The notes under the pieces were generated by a model. It was given only the letters and a program-made list of their open reading frames with translations. It was not told where the DNA came from and did not search any database. From Diplosphaera chodatii (lineage: Eukaryota; Chlorophyta; Trebouxiophyceae; Prasiolales; Stichococcaceae), in contig JAALGY010000017.1 in NCBI GenBank assembly GCA_032358165.1, forward strand, positions 248,001 through 312,000: a DNA stretch of 64,000 nt, read 5' to 3'. Below, in pieces: positions 10,670 to 24,100 of the stretch. The position numbers were made by a program, and so were the translations under genes. The first letter of the stretch is position 1; every line of letters starts with the position of its first letter.

Positions 10670-13600
10670 TCACGTCTCGCGCCGCAGCGCCGCCAGCAGG
10701 TGGCGACGATGCTTGACCTGGAACGCCTTTTGCAGGTCCTCTGCGAAATTGCTGCCCACCCTGGGGCAGTCCGCCAGCTGCAGGCTGGTTAGGCTACCAA
10801 GCTGCAGCAGCTGCCACACCAGGGCCCAGCCGTCAAGGTCGAGAGCATCCTGCACAGACACGTCCCGCAGCCGCCGGCAGGCGCTGAATGCTGCCAGCCC
10901 GGTGCCCCGCAGCCCGACCAGCGCATCATCGTAATGCTGAGGTCCGCCCACGATGTCCAGCTGCCTCAGGTCCGGCAGCACGTCCGCAGCCGCTGCCAGC
11001 TCGTCATCTGACAGTGGCCCCACGCACTCCAGCCCCAGCCGCTGCAGGCCCGTGTTGCGCCCAGCAGCTATGCCGCCGCCGGCGCCAACAGCGGCGGCTG
11101 TGCTCTCTTCCCCACCGCAGCCCAGCAGCTGCAGCTGCAGTGGCACCAGGGGGCCGGGGCGCCGAATGCGGCTTAGCTGCGGTGGCTGCTGCCTGCTGGG
11201 TGGGTTTGCAACCGTTTCTGCGGTGTGTGCCCGGTCGATCGACAGGTGCAGGCTGGTGAGGCGCGTCAGCTGGCCAATGGCAGCCTCTACTCCGCACCCT
11301 GCAGCAGGGCAGCAGCATCTCTGTCACGTACAGATTCCAGGTACCCTGGCCACTATCGTTTTGGCAATCATTCCCACCTTGGCCACAATGCTGAACGCAA
11401 GGTGGCAGGTGCAGCCACGACAGAAGTGTTTAACAAGGCCACCCTCATGACGCCTGACGTCAAGAAGCTGACCCAGCCTTGCAGCGGGTGCAACATGCAC
11501 GCAGCAGTTCGGCCCCTGTAGGGACATCGAATCAGCCGACATAGGGTACGATATAGCTATGAATATCAAATGGGGTCTATAGCTCGGGCTCACCAGGCAC
11601 CACGGAGCCGTCCCGCAGGCGAAGCTGCCGCAGCGGGACCCGGGCCGCCGCCAGCGCAGCCAGCCAGCCGCCGCCCAGCAGCAACCGCAGTTTGGACCAT
11701 GCACAAGCGCATTGCACGTAGATGATTTGCGAATTTTGATGTGGCAGCTTTTCACAGGCAGTATGTACACCCGGGGCCAAGTTCCCCAGGGTAGGCACAT
11801 TGTGCACAGCCAGACAGTCCACTCATGCGTCAACTTGCTTGCATGAGCTGCAGCGCCTGCAAATTCAGGTATGCATCTTCAGCGAGGGAAATTGTTTTGG
11901 GTCCACAGGTTCCCACCTACGAACACTAGGCTGGTCAGGCTGCACAGCGTCGACAGCCTTGCCAGCTGCGCATCACTCATCGTGGACAGCTGGAACAGTT
12001 CCAGCTCCCGCAGACGCGTCAGCTGTGAGATCACGCCGAGGTCGTACACCCGCTCATACACCCGCTCATCGCAGTTGCCAGACAACTGGCCTACGACAAG
12101 GCTCGTCAGCCCCGTGAGCGCCGCCAGGGGGTCCACATCCGGGTGTGACAGCTGCAAAGGGAAATTGCCACAGCCACTCAGCCCATGGGCAGCTGGAGCG
12201 CAGCACATCCTGCTCTGCTCGATGCAGCTGCGTGACGAAGGGCACTCGAGCTGCAAAACCCGGTTGAGCCAAGGCGGTGCAATCTGCAAGCAGCAAGTTG
12301 CCATGCAAGTCGAGTGCAAGCCATGTCACAAGCCGCACCGTAGCTGCCAGGCCAGTGGCACTGAGCGCTCTGAGGGTCCCAGCCGCGGGTCCCAGCGCCG
12401 CCAGCAGCTCGCCGCCGCCGCCGGCCCCCTGCAGGTGGACGTCCTCTACCGCCACCGCCGCGTGCAGCAGCTGTGCCAGCGCCCCACGGCAACTGCACGC
12501 TCGTGAGGCCAATCAGTAGGCGGATGTCATGAGCATCGGCTGCATCTCGCAAGCCTGTCGTGCTGGTGTGCAGCAGGCTCAGGGGTGTAGCAGCCCCGTG
12601 CGATGACAGCGTCGGCAGACAGCATGCTGGACGTGACCAGCCTCATAAGCAGTCGACCCCAAGCGCAAAGGCTGGCAAGATCGTTGAAACCCTCGACAGG
12701 GAGGTCACGTGCTCATGCTATCTGGACCCCCCAGCATGCTGATACAATAGTAGCAGCATCCTAACATGGCATGTTGTCGGAAGTGCTCAGGGCACAGGAG
12801 AGTGACGAACGCACAGGCACTGTGCACGATTGATGTGTGGCAGGCTTCTCAGGGGCTGCCGCTGCGGCTGCTGCTGGGCAGCAGGTCAGTCGATAGTCAT
12901 AGCCACACTTTCGAAATGTCGCCACCTCTGCAGAAGTCTTCATATATTCAGAGTGCGGCTCACCGTAACAGGTGCAGCACACGCAGACGCCTTGCCATTG
13001 TTTCCAGCTTTGCTGCGATGTCGGGTGTGATTTTGCTTCCGTTGAGCCGCAATTCTCGCAGCGTGTCGAATGGCGGCAGGGCCGCCTGCGGTAAGCCGCC
13101 TGCAGCATGCCTGCACGCACAGGCACTGAATATTACTGCCAGACCACTTGGAAGCCCTTCTACTTTCTCTGCTACAATAGCGCTGCCCCTGAGACATTCT
13201 GCATATGTGCCTGCGTGCCCTACTGCATCACGTTGCTGCTTTAGTTCTGGTGGTTCAATGATGTCCCACCAACAATGTTGTCCAAGTCACATGCCACTTC
13301 ATGCCCAACCTGCTGGCTGCACTGTCTGCAAGCCGGTGGCCGTGTGTGTGTCAACAACGACCAGTCAGCTGCAGTAGCGACAAGCAGTGAGTGGCTTCAA
13401 GAACAGCATTGAGACAAATCACCGATGCTGCATATGCAAGTGCAACATCCGGCGACACCTGTGCCATGCAGGTGGCAGCCAGTACGACTCCAGGGACGCC
13501 AGCCGGTAGATGCCCTACAGCGGGTCCACAGGCAGCAGGCCGAGCACATCGTGTACGGATGGCATGAGGTTGAGCGACACCTGCATAAGTTGCAGCGGCG

Positions 13601-15418
13601 CAGCACCGCATCGGCATAGGGTACCCTGCCTGGTGTCAGTGCATTCCACGTCCGAACAACTGGCGACAGAGAGCAGGTAGTGCCTCGAGATGCAGTTATA
13701 CAGACTCCTTTATCAATGAAAGGATGTTGGATACGATCGCCTGTGGAGCTATAGAGGCAAGCCGCTGTTTTGGCAATTGCTGCAATGTGTTCATGTCATC
13801 ATAGCAGCACAATTGCGTGCATGTAGGCATGCGTGGTCCCGCAGGCGGCACCATGACATTGGCGCCAAGTCTCAGCGAGTCCAGCCGGGCATCGCTGTCG
13901 TTGGCCACTAGTGACAGCCGCTCCAGCCTTGTATTGTCAGTGCGTTCAACGTTGACAGCTCTCTCAGCGAGGCGACCTGCAATCAAGCTTTGCAGCAGGT
14001 CACATTATATGATGTTGCACTACTGCATGCTTCCTTTCTATTCAGTTCCAGGGTGTACAGAGATGTGCTGCGCAATCCAATTGGGGCTGCGGGATTGCTT
14101 GCACATCACACCCTACCAAACCCTCAAACTGGTGGGATCCGTTACCGTAAGTTGGGAACCTAACTGTCTTGAGACAAAAACACTTGCCGTAGCAGGGGAT
14201 TTCAGGAGGCTGATTGCCAGTGAGCGGAGTTCAGGCAGCTGCGGCGCCAGGGCTGCAACGCCTTTACCATGGCTCAGGTCCAGGTGCGTCAGCCGCGATA
14301 GGCTTGTAAAGTGCTGGACGTCTGCAAGACCAGGATTACAGGATCGTTCAGAGGAGCTTCGATGGCTGGCTTTTCCGATGGCCGATGAGGCTTATGCTGC
14401 AGGATGCAGCGTTGCCTTTTGCACTGTGTAAGGTTCAGGTGAGTCAGTGCAGGTGTGAACCATGCCTGCTTGAGAACCAGGCTTCCATCGTGATGTCTGT
14501 GCATGTGAACTACATGCGATGCAACGACTCGATGCTGCAAGCGGCAGCCAGCAGGTGCAGCGCCTACCTGCAGCTGGCAGTCCTGAGGTGTAAAGAACGT
14601 CGCGAACGAGAGTGAGCGATCGCAGCGCCGTCAGACGCGGCAGCACGGCTACCAATGTGCCATGATGGCCCTGCCCCACATTCCGCAGCGTCAGCCCCGT
14701 CAGGCCGCTGAGCCGCGTCCAGTCCTCCAGCTGCATGTCCTCGAACATCCTGCAGCATCACAGCAGCGTACAGGTGCCCGACCGGGTGACCGTGTAGATT
14801 GCATCAGCCGAAGTGTCGATAGGTCATGTGGCACATCCTCCTCTAAGCAGCAGCAGCAGCAAGGCTTGCCACGGGTGATTGTGCATGATCCTGTCGCATG
14901 CCAGACGAGGTGACTTGCAGATATGCCATTCCACAGCGGTGTTTGGAGAGTTGTCACTCACGGCATGTCGAGGGTGCGTAGGTGCTGCAAGGCAGCCAGC
15001 GCCTCTACAGTGAACCCCGTGGCGTCTGACTGGACTTTTTGCAGCTTCACGGTGCGCAGGCCTGCTGGTTCAGCAACACGTCGGGAGCTTGGGTACACGC
15101 ATGCACCATGCAGATACTGGCAGCGCCAAGATCACTGTGCAAATAATGTGCAAAAGTGTCACACAGTCTGATCCAACCTGTGCAGCGGCACGTGGTGTTG
15201 CAAAGCTCTGCACCGCCTATATTAGGATGGAATTTGCTGATTGTCACACCAGCGTCCACAGCGAGGCGCAGTGAGCGGCACACACTGCGCAGGGCTGCAA
15301 CATCGTCACTCTTCTCATCGCGCTGCCATGCATCTTGCTGCAAGTGCTGTACGATGCAGCTGAGCACGTCTGTTGGTAGACTGATGATCTTCATGCACGG
15401 TGCTGCCTGCTGTGTCAT
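10670..15418 (-). pseudogene. FL3: decayed F-box-like/LRR gene
   Basis: Recognisable exons: 15418-15178 (F-box-like), 15061-14962, 14749-14568, 14321-14188, 13976-13852, 13580-13459, 13110-12964, 12492-12339, 12151-11917, about 11684-11594, 11298-10670. Three lesions are visible. Exon 5 is 125 nt where every other copy has a multiple of three, and its first half (LRELSTLNALT) and second half (RLERLSLVAND) lie in different frames. Exon 6 has an in-frame TAG at 13515-13517, where FL1, FL2 and FL9 have CAG in the LPLQG motif. Exon 10 begins after CTGCG rather than CTGCAG, so no usable acceptor is seen. Intron 4 has a GC donor (ACG|GCAAGT). The F-box exon and last exon remain open. It might still yield a short F-box product. 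Confidence 0.7.
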
Positions 15419-16024
15419 GATGGCGCTGCCACCAGCAAAGCTTATCAAGCTGATAAAGCGGCAGAGCTACTTCACAGCACGCTAGTGGTGTCTTGCATAT
15501 GTGATCTGAAGAATTGCTTTGGTTCACACGAGAAGGTTGATTTCGGAGCCCGAGATGCGAGAATTCCCTGTGAGCATGCTGACAGCTGCTGACCTGGCTT
15601 GCATGCAAATTAGGTCAGTATTTTTCGGCAAGACATAACCATGTGTAATGAAGCAAGCCTACTGCAATTGCTCCACATGCAACTCTTCTTTGAGTTATTA
15701 AAGCTTGGATCATTACTTGTGCTTGAAGCTCATGAAGTTCACTGCTACACACTGCACCGTCTCAGGCTGTAGGCTCTCAATGCAGCTTCACTGTTTGGAT
15801 CGCCACTTGCGCTCCATAGCAAAACTGCAGTAGCGCATTGTCAGGCGAAAGCAGCGCTCTGCTGAAACATGCTCCGTGCCGCACCCCCAGATGCAACGCT
15901 GGGTTGCATGCAGCATGCTGGTCCATGCTGCCGTCATCCATTATCATATAAGAAACCACTTACACGCTGCAGTGCAGCAGTCCGCTGCTGTCCCATCTAC
16001 CGTTGCACGCTGACGGCAGGTGCT
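15419..16024. other. Intergenic gap FL3/FL4
   Basis: This 606-bp stretch holds no recognisable coding exon. The FL3 promoter should lie here; the shared 36-nt element is at 15570-15605. Confidence 0.55.
15570..15605 (-). promoter_or_regulatory. Shared upstream element, FL3 copy
   Basis: It is identical to 3358-3393 except for one base, 150 to 190 bp upstream of the FL3 start codon. The conservation may reflect function or only recent duplication of the 5' flank. Confidence 0.45.
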
Positions 16025-19000
16025 TCATGGCTGTTGCCAAGAATCGTACTGCCACTCCACCAACACATGGCGACCATGCTCCGCCCGGAACGCTGCCCGA
16101 AGCTCTGCACCGGTGCTGCTGCTTACCCTGGGGCATTGATTGACCTGCAGGCTGGCAAGGCTGGCAATCTGCGGCAGCTGCATCACCAGTTTTTGTCCAT
16201 CCAGATGTGCGGCTCGCTCCAGCGAGATGTGCCGCAACCGCTGGCAGGCGCTGAAGGCTGCCAGCCTGCCACCATATAGGCCGACCAGCGGGTTCGCAGC
16301 CAACCCGGATCCTGATATTGCCAGTCGCCTCAGGTCCGGCAGGGCTCCAGCTGCCGCCGCAAGCTCAGCGTCAGCCAGCGGCCCCATGCACTCCAGCGAC
16401 AGATGCTGCAGGCCCGTGTTGCGAGCAGCGGCAGGGCTAGGGATGCTGTTGCTGCTGCGCGTTCGTGCCCCGATACCACTGCCAGCTGCCCGTGCCGCTC
16501 CGCTGCAGCCGAGCAGCTGCAGCTGCAGTTGCACATCAGCCGGTGCGTGGTGCTCACCAGCCAGCCGTCGCGTTGCGCAGGGGAAGTCGTCATGCAGCAA
16601 CCGTTGATGCTGTTCGCCAGCCCGGTTGACTGACAGGTGCAGGCTGGTGAGGCGTGTCAGCCGGCCAATAGCGGCCTCGGCTCCACACCCTGCACAGGGC
16701 ACCCTGTATGTCATACATGCAAATTAATCACCAGTCTGCTCAGAGGGGTACCAATGCTTGGCAGTGGCTCATGCCACCCAACAAGATGCATTCACCCAGT
16801 AACTCGCAAAATGCACGAAAGCAGTGCTGCCGTCGACTGCTGATGGCAGCGGGCAGGGGAGCCGATCGAACAGGGTCACCCGGGACCACGGTGCCGGCTT
16901 CCATCCGCAGCTCCCGCAGCGGTACTTGGGCTGCCGCCAGTGCAGCCAGCCAGCTGCCGGTCACACTCCTGTGCTCACCTGCAGAAGCAGCAGCTGAGTC
17001 AGGCATCAGGGCTTTGCAAGCACTCAGCTGCCAACTGATCATGTGCAAGCCTGGTGTTGACATTGCGCCGTCCATTCACCTCTGAGCACCAGGCTGGTCA
17101 AGCTGCTCAATGTGGACAGCTGTGCCAGCTGCGCGTCGGTGAACTCTGACGGGTTCCCCAGGAGCAGGCTTCGCATCCGCGTCAGCTGGCTGATGGCCCG
17201 AATGGGGTCCATTCCCTTGTCGTGATTGCAGTAGCGCAGGCTTGTCAACCCGGACAGCGCCGACAGGGGGTCTGCGCCCCGTTGCGTCAGCTGCAAAGGG
17301 AGAGCGGTGATGATTTCCACCCACCGGGCTCATGCTGACGCATGACCCATTCAGAGTGCACCGCCATTAAGCTTTGTGATCTGTCCAGCACAACTAGAGC
17401 ATGCAGCAGGTGTACAGAAGCCTCCAGAAACGTCTACAGCTGCACCATGACACATCACTTCAGCAGTCAGCGTAGGGCGGGCAATTTGCCCCTGCATCCT
17501 GCAAATGCTGCCGAGAGGCGACAGGCGCACCGCACAATGTGCTCTGTGCATTGAACCAGCTGGTTCGTGGCTGGCAAGCCCCAGCAGCCATCAAGGGCAG
17601 TGTCTTGGGCACCGGTGGGCAAGACACTTGCCGTGAGCTGTCTGCCGCGCCGGCGATGGCATCCTGGACTGGTGGACTCGTCGTCTCTCATGCCGACCGA
17701 GAAGTTGTTGATGTCGAGCGGTTTGAGAGTCCCGGCCGCGGGCCTCAGCGCCGCCAGCAGGTCTTTAAGGCCGGCACGGGCATCCCGCAGCGAAACGTCC
17801 TCCACAGCTACTGCTGCTCTCAGGAGTTGCAGCAGAGCACCGTCACACCTGCACATCCAGCACCCATGCATTGACTCACCGGTGAAACCACTCTATGGGC
17901 CATCTAACATTGTTCAACTTCGACCTCGGTAATACCGAAACACGTTATCCCGTAGTCCACAGACGACATGTACAGTGTTGCGAGCCTCACTGTCGTACAG
18001 CAGCTGCGGACGACATGACCGGGTGGCTTTGGCTGCCTCCAGCAGACAGGAGCATGACTGTTCAGGCGACCCGGCACCCGCAGCACCTGGCATGATGACT
18101 CGCATGCTAGCACAGAGTGTCAATACGTTTCAGGCGCAGATCGCCACCTGTAACGCTCACCCCTTGATTTGGAGCACACGCAGGCGCCTTGCGATTGGTG
18201 CCAGCCGTGCCATGACGTCGACCGTGACCGTGAGCGCGGAGAGGCGCAGCTCCCGTAGAGCGGTACACGGCAGCACTCCCGCTGGCATAAAGTCCTCATG
18301 GCCCTCATTGCACCTGCAACACATCAATAGTCAGCACATGTCCCAACGCTGGGCTCACAGCATGCCACCAGGTCTGCAGCGCACATGTCTGTGAGGGAAC
18401 CAGGCTGCTACGCCATTAGTTTTAGCATCAGTACAGGTCGTGTAGCCTTTAATGGCTTCTGAAGCGGGAAGCAATCACGGCAGACATGCGTCAGCACCTG
18501 CCGGGCATGTATAGCAAGGTCACCAGCTGCAGCGCCGCCAGGCAGCGGGCACCCTGCGGCAGATGGGCCAGCTGCGGCGGCAATGGGGTGCAGACCTCGT
18601 TCCCCTGTCCGTTAGGCGCATCGTACCACGACACCTGCGCAGCATACAAGTGACCTGCCGTGTGTGTACAACACCTTCAGTACAGCGCTCAGAGACAGTA
18701 GATGCACCGCTCAAGGCATGCAGCATCCGTCAGACTTACGAAGCACCAACAGGGTTGCTGCTGCAGCATCTCTGCTGCTTCCGACAGATATTTAGGTAAG
18801 ACATCAGCGTCCTGGAACCCATGTGTCGCTCACCATGACGCCGGCACCGGGGAAGGCGTAATGCATCGGACCAACCACTCGGATTACCGCCAGGTTCGTC
18901 AAGGAGCTCAGCGACAAAAGCTGCATATCCTGCTCGAGCAGCACAACACAAATGTAAAAATCTACAGCGGATGTACGCCAATGATGTACTCTTGGATCTC

Positions 19001-20395
19001 GGATGTTTTGACGCTGAGGCAGGCGTCGGCTGAGTGGTGCCAAACATGCTGGCATGACATTTCAGGTCTGCCGTCCAATGTCACACCATTTCAATATGTG
19101 CTTGTCAGCACAGCGGCATGCATCATGGCATATCTCTGGTGCGCCGATCTGCGAAAAGCTTGCCCAAAGCCTGCTGCTGCTGAAAGGGCAGCACTCACCC
19201 GGATTTGTGCAATGGGCACATGCAACGCCAGCGACCGCAGCTTCGGCAGCTGTGGTGCCAGGGCCACAACCCCCTCGGCAACCCCCAGGTCCAGGTGCGT
19301 CAGCAGCGACAGGCTCGTGAGGTGCGCCACACCTGCAAGCACGTATGTCTGCATGCGCATCTAAAATGGGCTTGCTGATCGTCAGTCATACGGCTGTGCC
19401 ACTATGGCGTGACCATTGATGGCACTCAACAGCATGTGGCCACTCGGATGGAGCTACTTCGCACAGGCAACTGCTCAGGAGAGACATGTTATCTGAGTGC
19501 TGTCCGGGACACTGCAGCATTGCTCACATGCAGCAGGCAGGCCTAGGGACATGCCCCCACAGGAATGACGAAGCGTTCATCGAAATACATTTGTTTGTTC
19601 CCGCTGGACGCTTGTCAGAAGCCAGCGCCAGTGATTGCAGCGCCGTAAGCCGTGGCAGCACGGCAGCCAGTGTGTCGCGGTTGCTGTGAGATGTGCCCCG
19701 CAGCGTCAGCCCCGTCAGGCCGCTGAGCCGCGTCCAGTCCTCCAGCTGCATATGTTCAAACATCCTGCAGCGATGTCGGGCGATGTCGGGCTGGAACCGG
19801 TGAATCAGGTGTCTGGGTGCCGATGGCCTTCAAGCTCTCCAGCAGGTCAGGCGGAAGTACATACACGTATGGAAAGTTATGCTTTTGTGTGCCTGTGGAA
19901 ATTGACCTACATCATGTCCAGGGTGCGCAGGTGTTGTACACTTGCAAGCGCCTGTATCGTCGCAGCCATAGTGTCCGGGTGTAGCTGCTGCAGCTTGACG
20001 GTCCCCAGGCCTGCACAAACATTGCATAGTCAAGCAGGACCTCAAGTGATCAGCTGCATCCCTTGCCGCATGCAAACCTATGCCAGAGCCAGAGCCGGAT
20101 CCACAACGCTCAACTGTGGGACTGCGTGTACGCTTTAGAAAGACAGTGATGCACCTGTGCAGCAATTCGCGGTGCTGCGCAGCTCAGCAATACTCGCATT
20201 GGGGTGGAAGACAGCATGTGTCACACTGAGGTCCACAGCATGGCGCAGCGAGCGGGATGTGCTGCGCAGAGCTGCAACATCGTCCAGATGTTGATCGCGC
20301 TGCCATGCGTCCTGTTGTAGATGCCCTACGATGCGCCTGATCACATCCGTTGGCAGACCAGTGAGCAGGGCCGGCGGCGCTCTGTGTTTCACCAT
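16025..20395 (-). CDS. FL4: F-box-like/LRR protein
   Basis: Exons: 20395-20155, 20010-19911, 19764-19589, 19332-19199, 18929-18834, 18634-18498, 18313-18161, 17848-17698, 17290-17080, 16978-16880, 16689-16025; joined they give about 720 codons. The F-box-like exon 1 reads LPTDVIRRIVGHLQQDAW. The last exon carries LRRs, the variable linker, PDLRRLAISGS and a cap (LRAAFRAEHGR). Two splice sites are uncertain. Exon 3 has extra DNA before the usual donor; the donor T|GTATTT restores both phase and the 176-nt family length. Exon 8 would need a GTCGGC donor. Exon 5 is the shortest in the family (96 nt). FL4 lies head to head with TAF12, 544 bp between start codons, so the two may share a promoter region. 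SCF receptor role is inferred. Confidence 0.75.
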
Positions 20396-20939
20396 TGCCG
20401 CGCTGCAACCAGGAATCGACGGCACCAGTGACAGGAGCTTTGGTGGTGATGTACGTGCAAGCTCAAAAACTGGGAGAAACGAGCTAACGCCGTGGTTGTC
20501 ACGAGCATGGTCCCATGGTCCCATGCTCGGGTCCCATCCATGGGAGTGTGGAGATGATCACACATCACACACTTCGCAGTTGCACAGCGCGCAGACCATT
20601 TATAGACGTAGCAAAACAGGCTTCTCGTGTTTGTGGGATACGCTTTGGTGCTCCAGCCACCCCTGAAGCCGCTGTGGCAGCTCCGTGGCCACTTGGCCGG
20701 AATCGATCTCGCAGACTGCACGCATATACACTGCAGTGCTCGGATTGCTGGCAGTATCCTCTGCCGTAGACAGTGTTAGGTCACAGCTGCAGACCTTTTC
20801 CGTTACTGAGTGCTGCACGTGTGACCCCGCAACACCTGCACCACGCCACCGCGCGCTGACATGCATTGGCGTGGCTGAGAGCAGATCAGGCACTGACCTC
20901 CTCCCTTAAGCACCTCGCTACGTGAGGAATAGCAGCACT
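20396..20939. promoter_or_regulatory. Divergent promoter region FL4 / TAF12
   Basis: This 544-bp stretch lies between two divergently read start codons. It contains nested palindromes: GAGCATGG (20503-20510) with CCATGCTC (20521-20528), and CCCATCCATGGG (20533-20544). A TTTATAG string at 20599-20605 is a possible but unproven TATA-like site. I see no exon here. Confidence 0.5.
20503..20544. repeat. Clustered CCATGG palindromes
   Basis: Repeated TCCCATGG-type words form two adjacent inverted repeats inside the divergent promoter region. They could bind a dimeric regulator or be simple sequence; nothing else supports a function. Confidence 0.45.
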
Positions 20940-21093
20940 ATGCAGGGCCAGCCGCAGCAACCGCCTGTACCACAGCAGGCGCAGGCGCCCGGAGGGGCCC
21001 CTGCTGTTCAGCAACCGCAGGCGCAGCCACAGCAGCAACCAGCGCCGCAACAACAGCAAGTGCAGCAGCCGCAGCCGCAGCAGCCGCAGCAGC

Positions 21094-21133
<40 letters not shown>

Positions 21134-24100
21134 ACCGGTACAGCAGCAGCAGCAGCAGCTTCAGCAGCGGCCGATCAACACATCCTCGCCGGCGCCGCGC
21201 CCGCAGGGCGTGCAGCCCCTGGCAGCGGTGCAGGCGGCCGCACAGGCGGCTGCGCAGGCTGCTGCAGCTGCACAGCGCCAGGCAGCACAGGTGCACACCA
21301 CTGCATGATTTGCAGAGGCTGTCCGAGTATCAAAGCACAGAGCATGGGTGTGGATGATCCCCTGCGCCAGCGTGTTGCACGAGCCTGTGTGTCTGTATGA
21401 CGTGGCAAGGTCATCCTCTGTCACAACGCGCAGCAGACTTTGATGTGGCATGCCATCCAGACACAGGGTACTCGTCGTTAAAACTCGGTACAGCACGCTC
21501 AGTGATGTCGTGCTCTATTACTGCAGGTGGCGCAGCCAGCACAGCAGCCCGCAGCTGGGCAGCAGCCGGCAGCCGTGCCCACGCCAGCGCCAGTGGGCCA
21601 GGCAGCTGTGCCTGTGAGCTGGCCCTGCTGTTCCTGACACTTACCCTGATTACTCTACCCCTGTAACAGCGGCAGTCTGCTGCCGGCCTCTGACAACAAG
21701 GACTGCACATATTTGCAGACATAGCTCGTGATCCAAAACACTGCAACCTGAACACTTGGTCATTACATACAACCCGCAGGCGGCGCAGCTGACGCCGCAG
21801 CAGATCCTGTCGCACATCGCCAGCATGTCGCCGCAGCAGGTGTCGTCGATGCTGCCGCTGCCGGCGCTGCCCCGCGACGAGGCGCTGCTGCGGCTGACCA
21901 CGCAGGTGAGGTGCAACACCCACATCCGTAGACACATCAATGACACACTTCGGTGGCCTCTGAACATTATCCTGTGCACATGCGGCATTTGCACACTGGC
22001 TCTGCCAGTGGGCACACAATCACAGCATCCACGCAAGCAACAGGACTGCCATCGGCAGCTCAGCATCGACACCTGCAGTGCTGGTGCAAAGCCTTGCAGT
22101 ATTCAACAGTGTGTTGAGCCATCCGAACCTGTGCAGGGCGCGATGCTGGTGGCGGCAGCCAAGGCGGGCAAGCCGCTGGACGCCCACCGCCAGCGCATCA
22201 TCCTCGCAGGTGGACTTGTTGCAGCATTCCATTCACCGCCCTGCAGTCCAGTGTGACCAACTTTACTTCATGACACCCATTGTCAACAGTGGATAAAGGC
22301 CGCCATCCTGCACCAATATTCGGACAGCGTCTCTGGCCTAGATGTGGGTTTTGTGCTGGTAGTAACAGTCGCCCTGTCAAGTGTTTGCATCGTCTCTGTC
22401 CTGCAACCGCAGAGGCGATGGCCACCAAGGCGCAGCGGGACATCGCCAGCCGGGCGGCGGCTGCCGGGTCCCAAAACCCTGCCGCCGGCCGGCCCACCCC
22501 GCAGCAGCTGCAACCGGCGCTGCAGGGCGCGGCGCTGCAGCAGGTCCGCAGCTCGCCAGCCCTGGCCACGGCACAGGTGCACATCACAACACCACCGCAG
22601 CCTCTTCCGAATCTCCCCAATCTTGCATGTACACGGTGACTGCATCAGCTTGCACGCTGCCGTGCAAGGCACTTCATCGTGCTCTCAACCCTCGGTCGGT
22701 AAGATGGAATGCTGCCCTCAACACCTGAAAGCCTACTTTCCTCAGAGGCCAACACAGCAGGCGGGCCAGCCGCCGCCCGCCAAGCTGCAGCGGCTGGACG
22801 TGCCGCAACAGCAGGCAGGCACACAGCCGCGGCCGGGCACCGCGGGTGCCTACGTCCCCATGCTGGGCACGCCCGCCGCGTCAACCCAGGTCCGAAATAC
22901 ATGCTCTTGATGTGTTCTGCAACGAATGGAAGACTGGATGCGCCGGCAGTACTTCAGGTGTCAGCAGCAGCTGCCTGGATCCATAGATGGTGTGGCAGTG
23001 TTGACCTGACTCAGCCGCATGCAAATCGGCTCTCGCCTTGAGGAGTTCCGCCTCTTGTCCAGCTGTGCTGCTTGCATTTTGCACGGCACTGATGCTGCCG
23101 TCGCAGTGGAACCGCAGCTGTATGGCATAGCAGTGACGCTCATACATGTCATCCTTCCTTGAGCAGTGCTCATCCAGCTTGTTGTGCCTCTGCAGACGGG
23201 GCCTTATGGGCTGCCAGTAACCACCTCTCAGGCGGCAGGCGGCACCCCAGCAGCCACGGGGCCGATCTCAGGCTGGCGAGCCCCACAGCAGGTGACAGGC
23301 TGATTATATGAGGCACTGTCCTCCAAAGGTATTCAGGTCCAAGTTCAGGGCAAGCTGTGGCACCATGGTCAGGTCACATACACTGCTGCGCCACCATCTG
23401 CAACTGTCTGCAGAGTATCCCTCCACAGCCCCAGTGGCCAGACCCCATGTCAGGTTTGATACCCTTCATATGAAGCACTGATCACCCCTCGAACCCTACA
23501 CCCTGCTGCAGCCGCGGGCAGGGACGCTGCCGGTGGCGCGCCCCGCCGCTGCAGGGGGGCCGCCGGGCAGCCTGCTGGCGGCGCCCGTGCTGCAGGCGCT
23601 CCTGCGGGACATCGACCCCAAGGTGTGTAGCACACCTCGGTTCCTACCCCTGCCCAGCAGCAACCCGCGGACCTGGTTGCAGGCCTTGCACCACAGTGCA
23701 TGACCCCGTATCTGGTGCCGTTTGCATCCCTGACCTGAATGTGCTCCTGCCTGTGGACACCCAGCTGCGTTGCTCGATTGCATCGCCACCCAATGCTGAG
23801 ATCGCCATAGCTTGCAGATCAACCCTGCTTTGCTGCCCTCTGGGTGGGCCATCTGATCACTCCAATAGCCATGACCCTTCTCGTGAATTTCACTAACACC
23901 CACATGTAACATCTGTGGTAATCATACAGGCGACGCTGGCGCCAAACGTGCTCGGCGGCCTGGAGGCGGTGGCGCGGGACTTCCTGGGCAAGGCCCTGGA
24001 GCTGGGGTGCGCGGCGGCGCGGCGGCGGCGGTCCGACGTGCTGGCCCCCTCCGACCTGGCCGTCGGCCTGGAGCGCATGTGGTGCGCATCTCCATAACGC

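Noticed and set aside
13420..13620. FL3 exon 6 read in a different, open frame
   Set aside because: Another minus-strand frame is open across this exon, but its translation has no similarity to exon 6 of the family. The frame with the TAG does match.
20599..20605. TATA box for TAF12
   Set aside because: TTTATAG is 335 bp from the start codon and is a frequent chance match; there is no supporting element.
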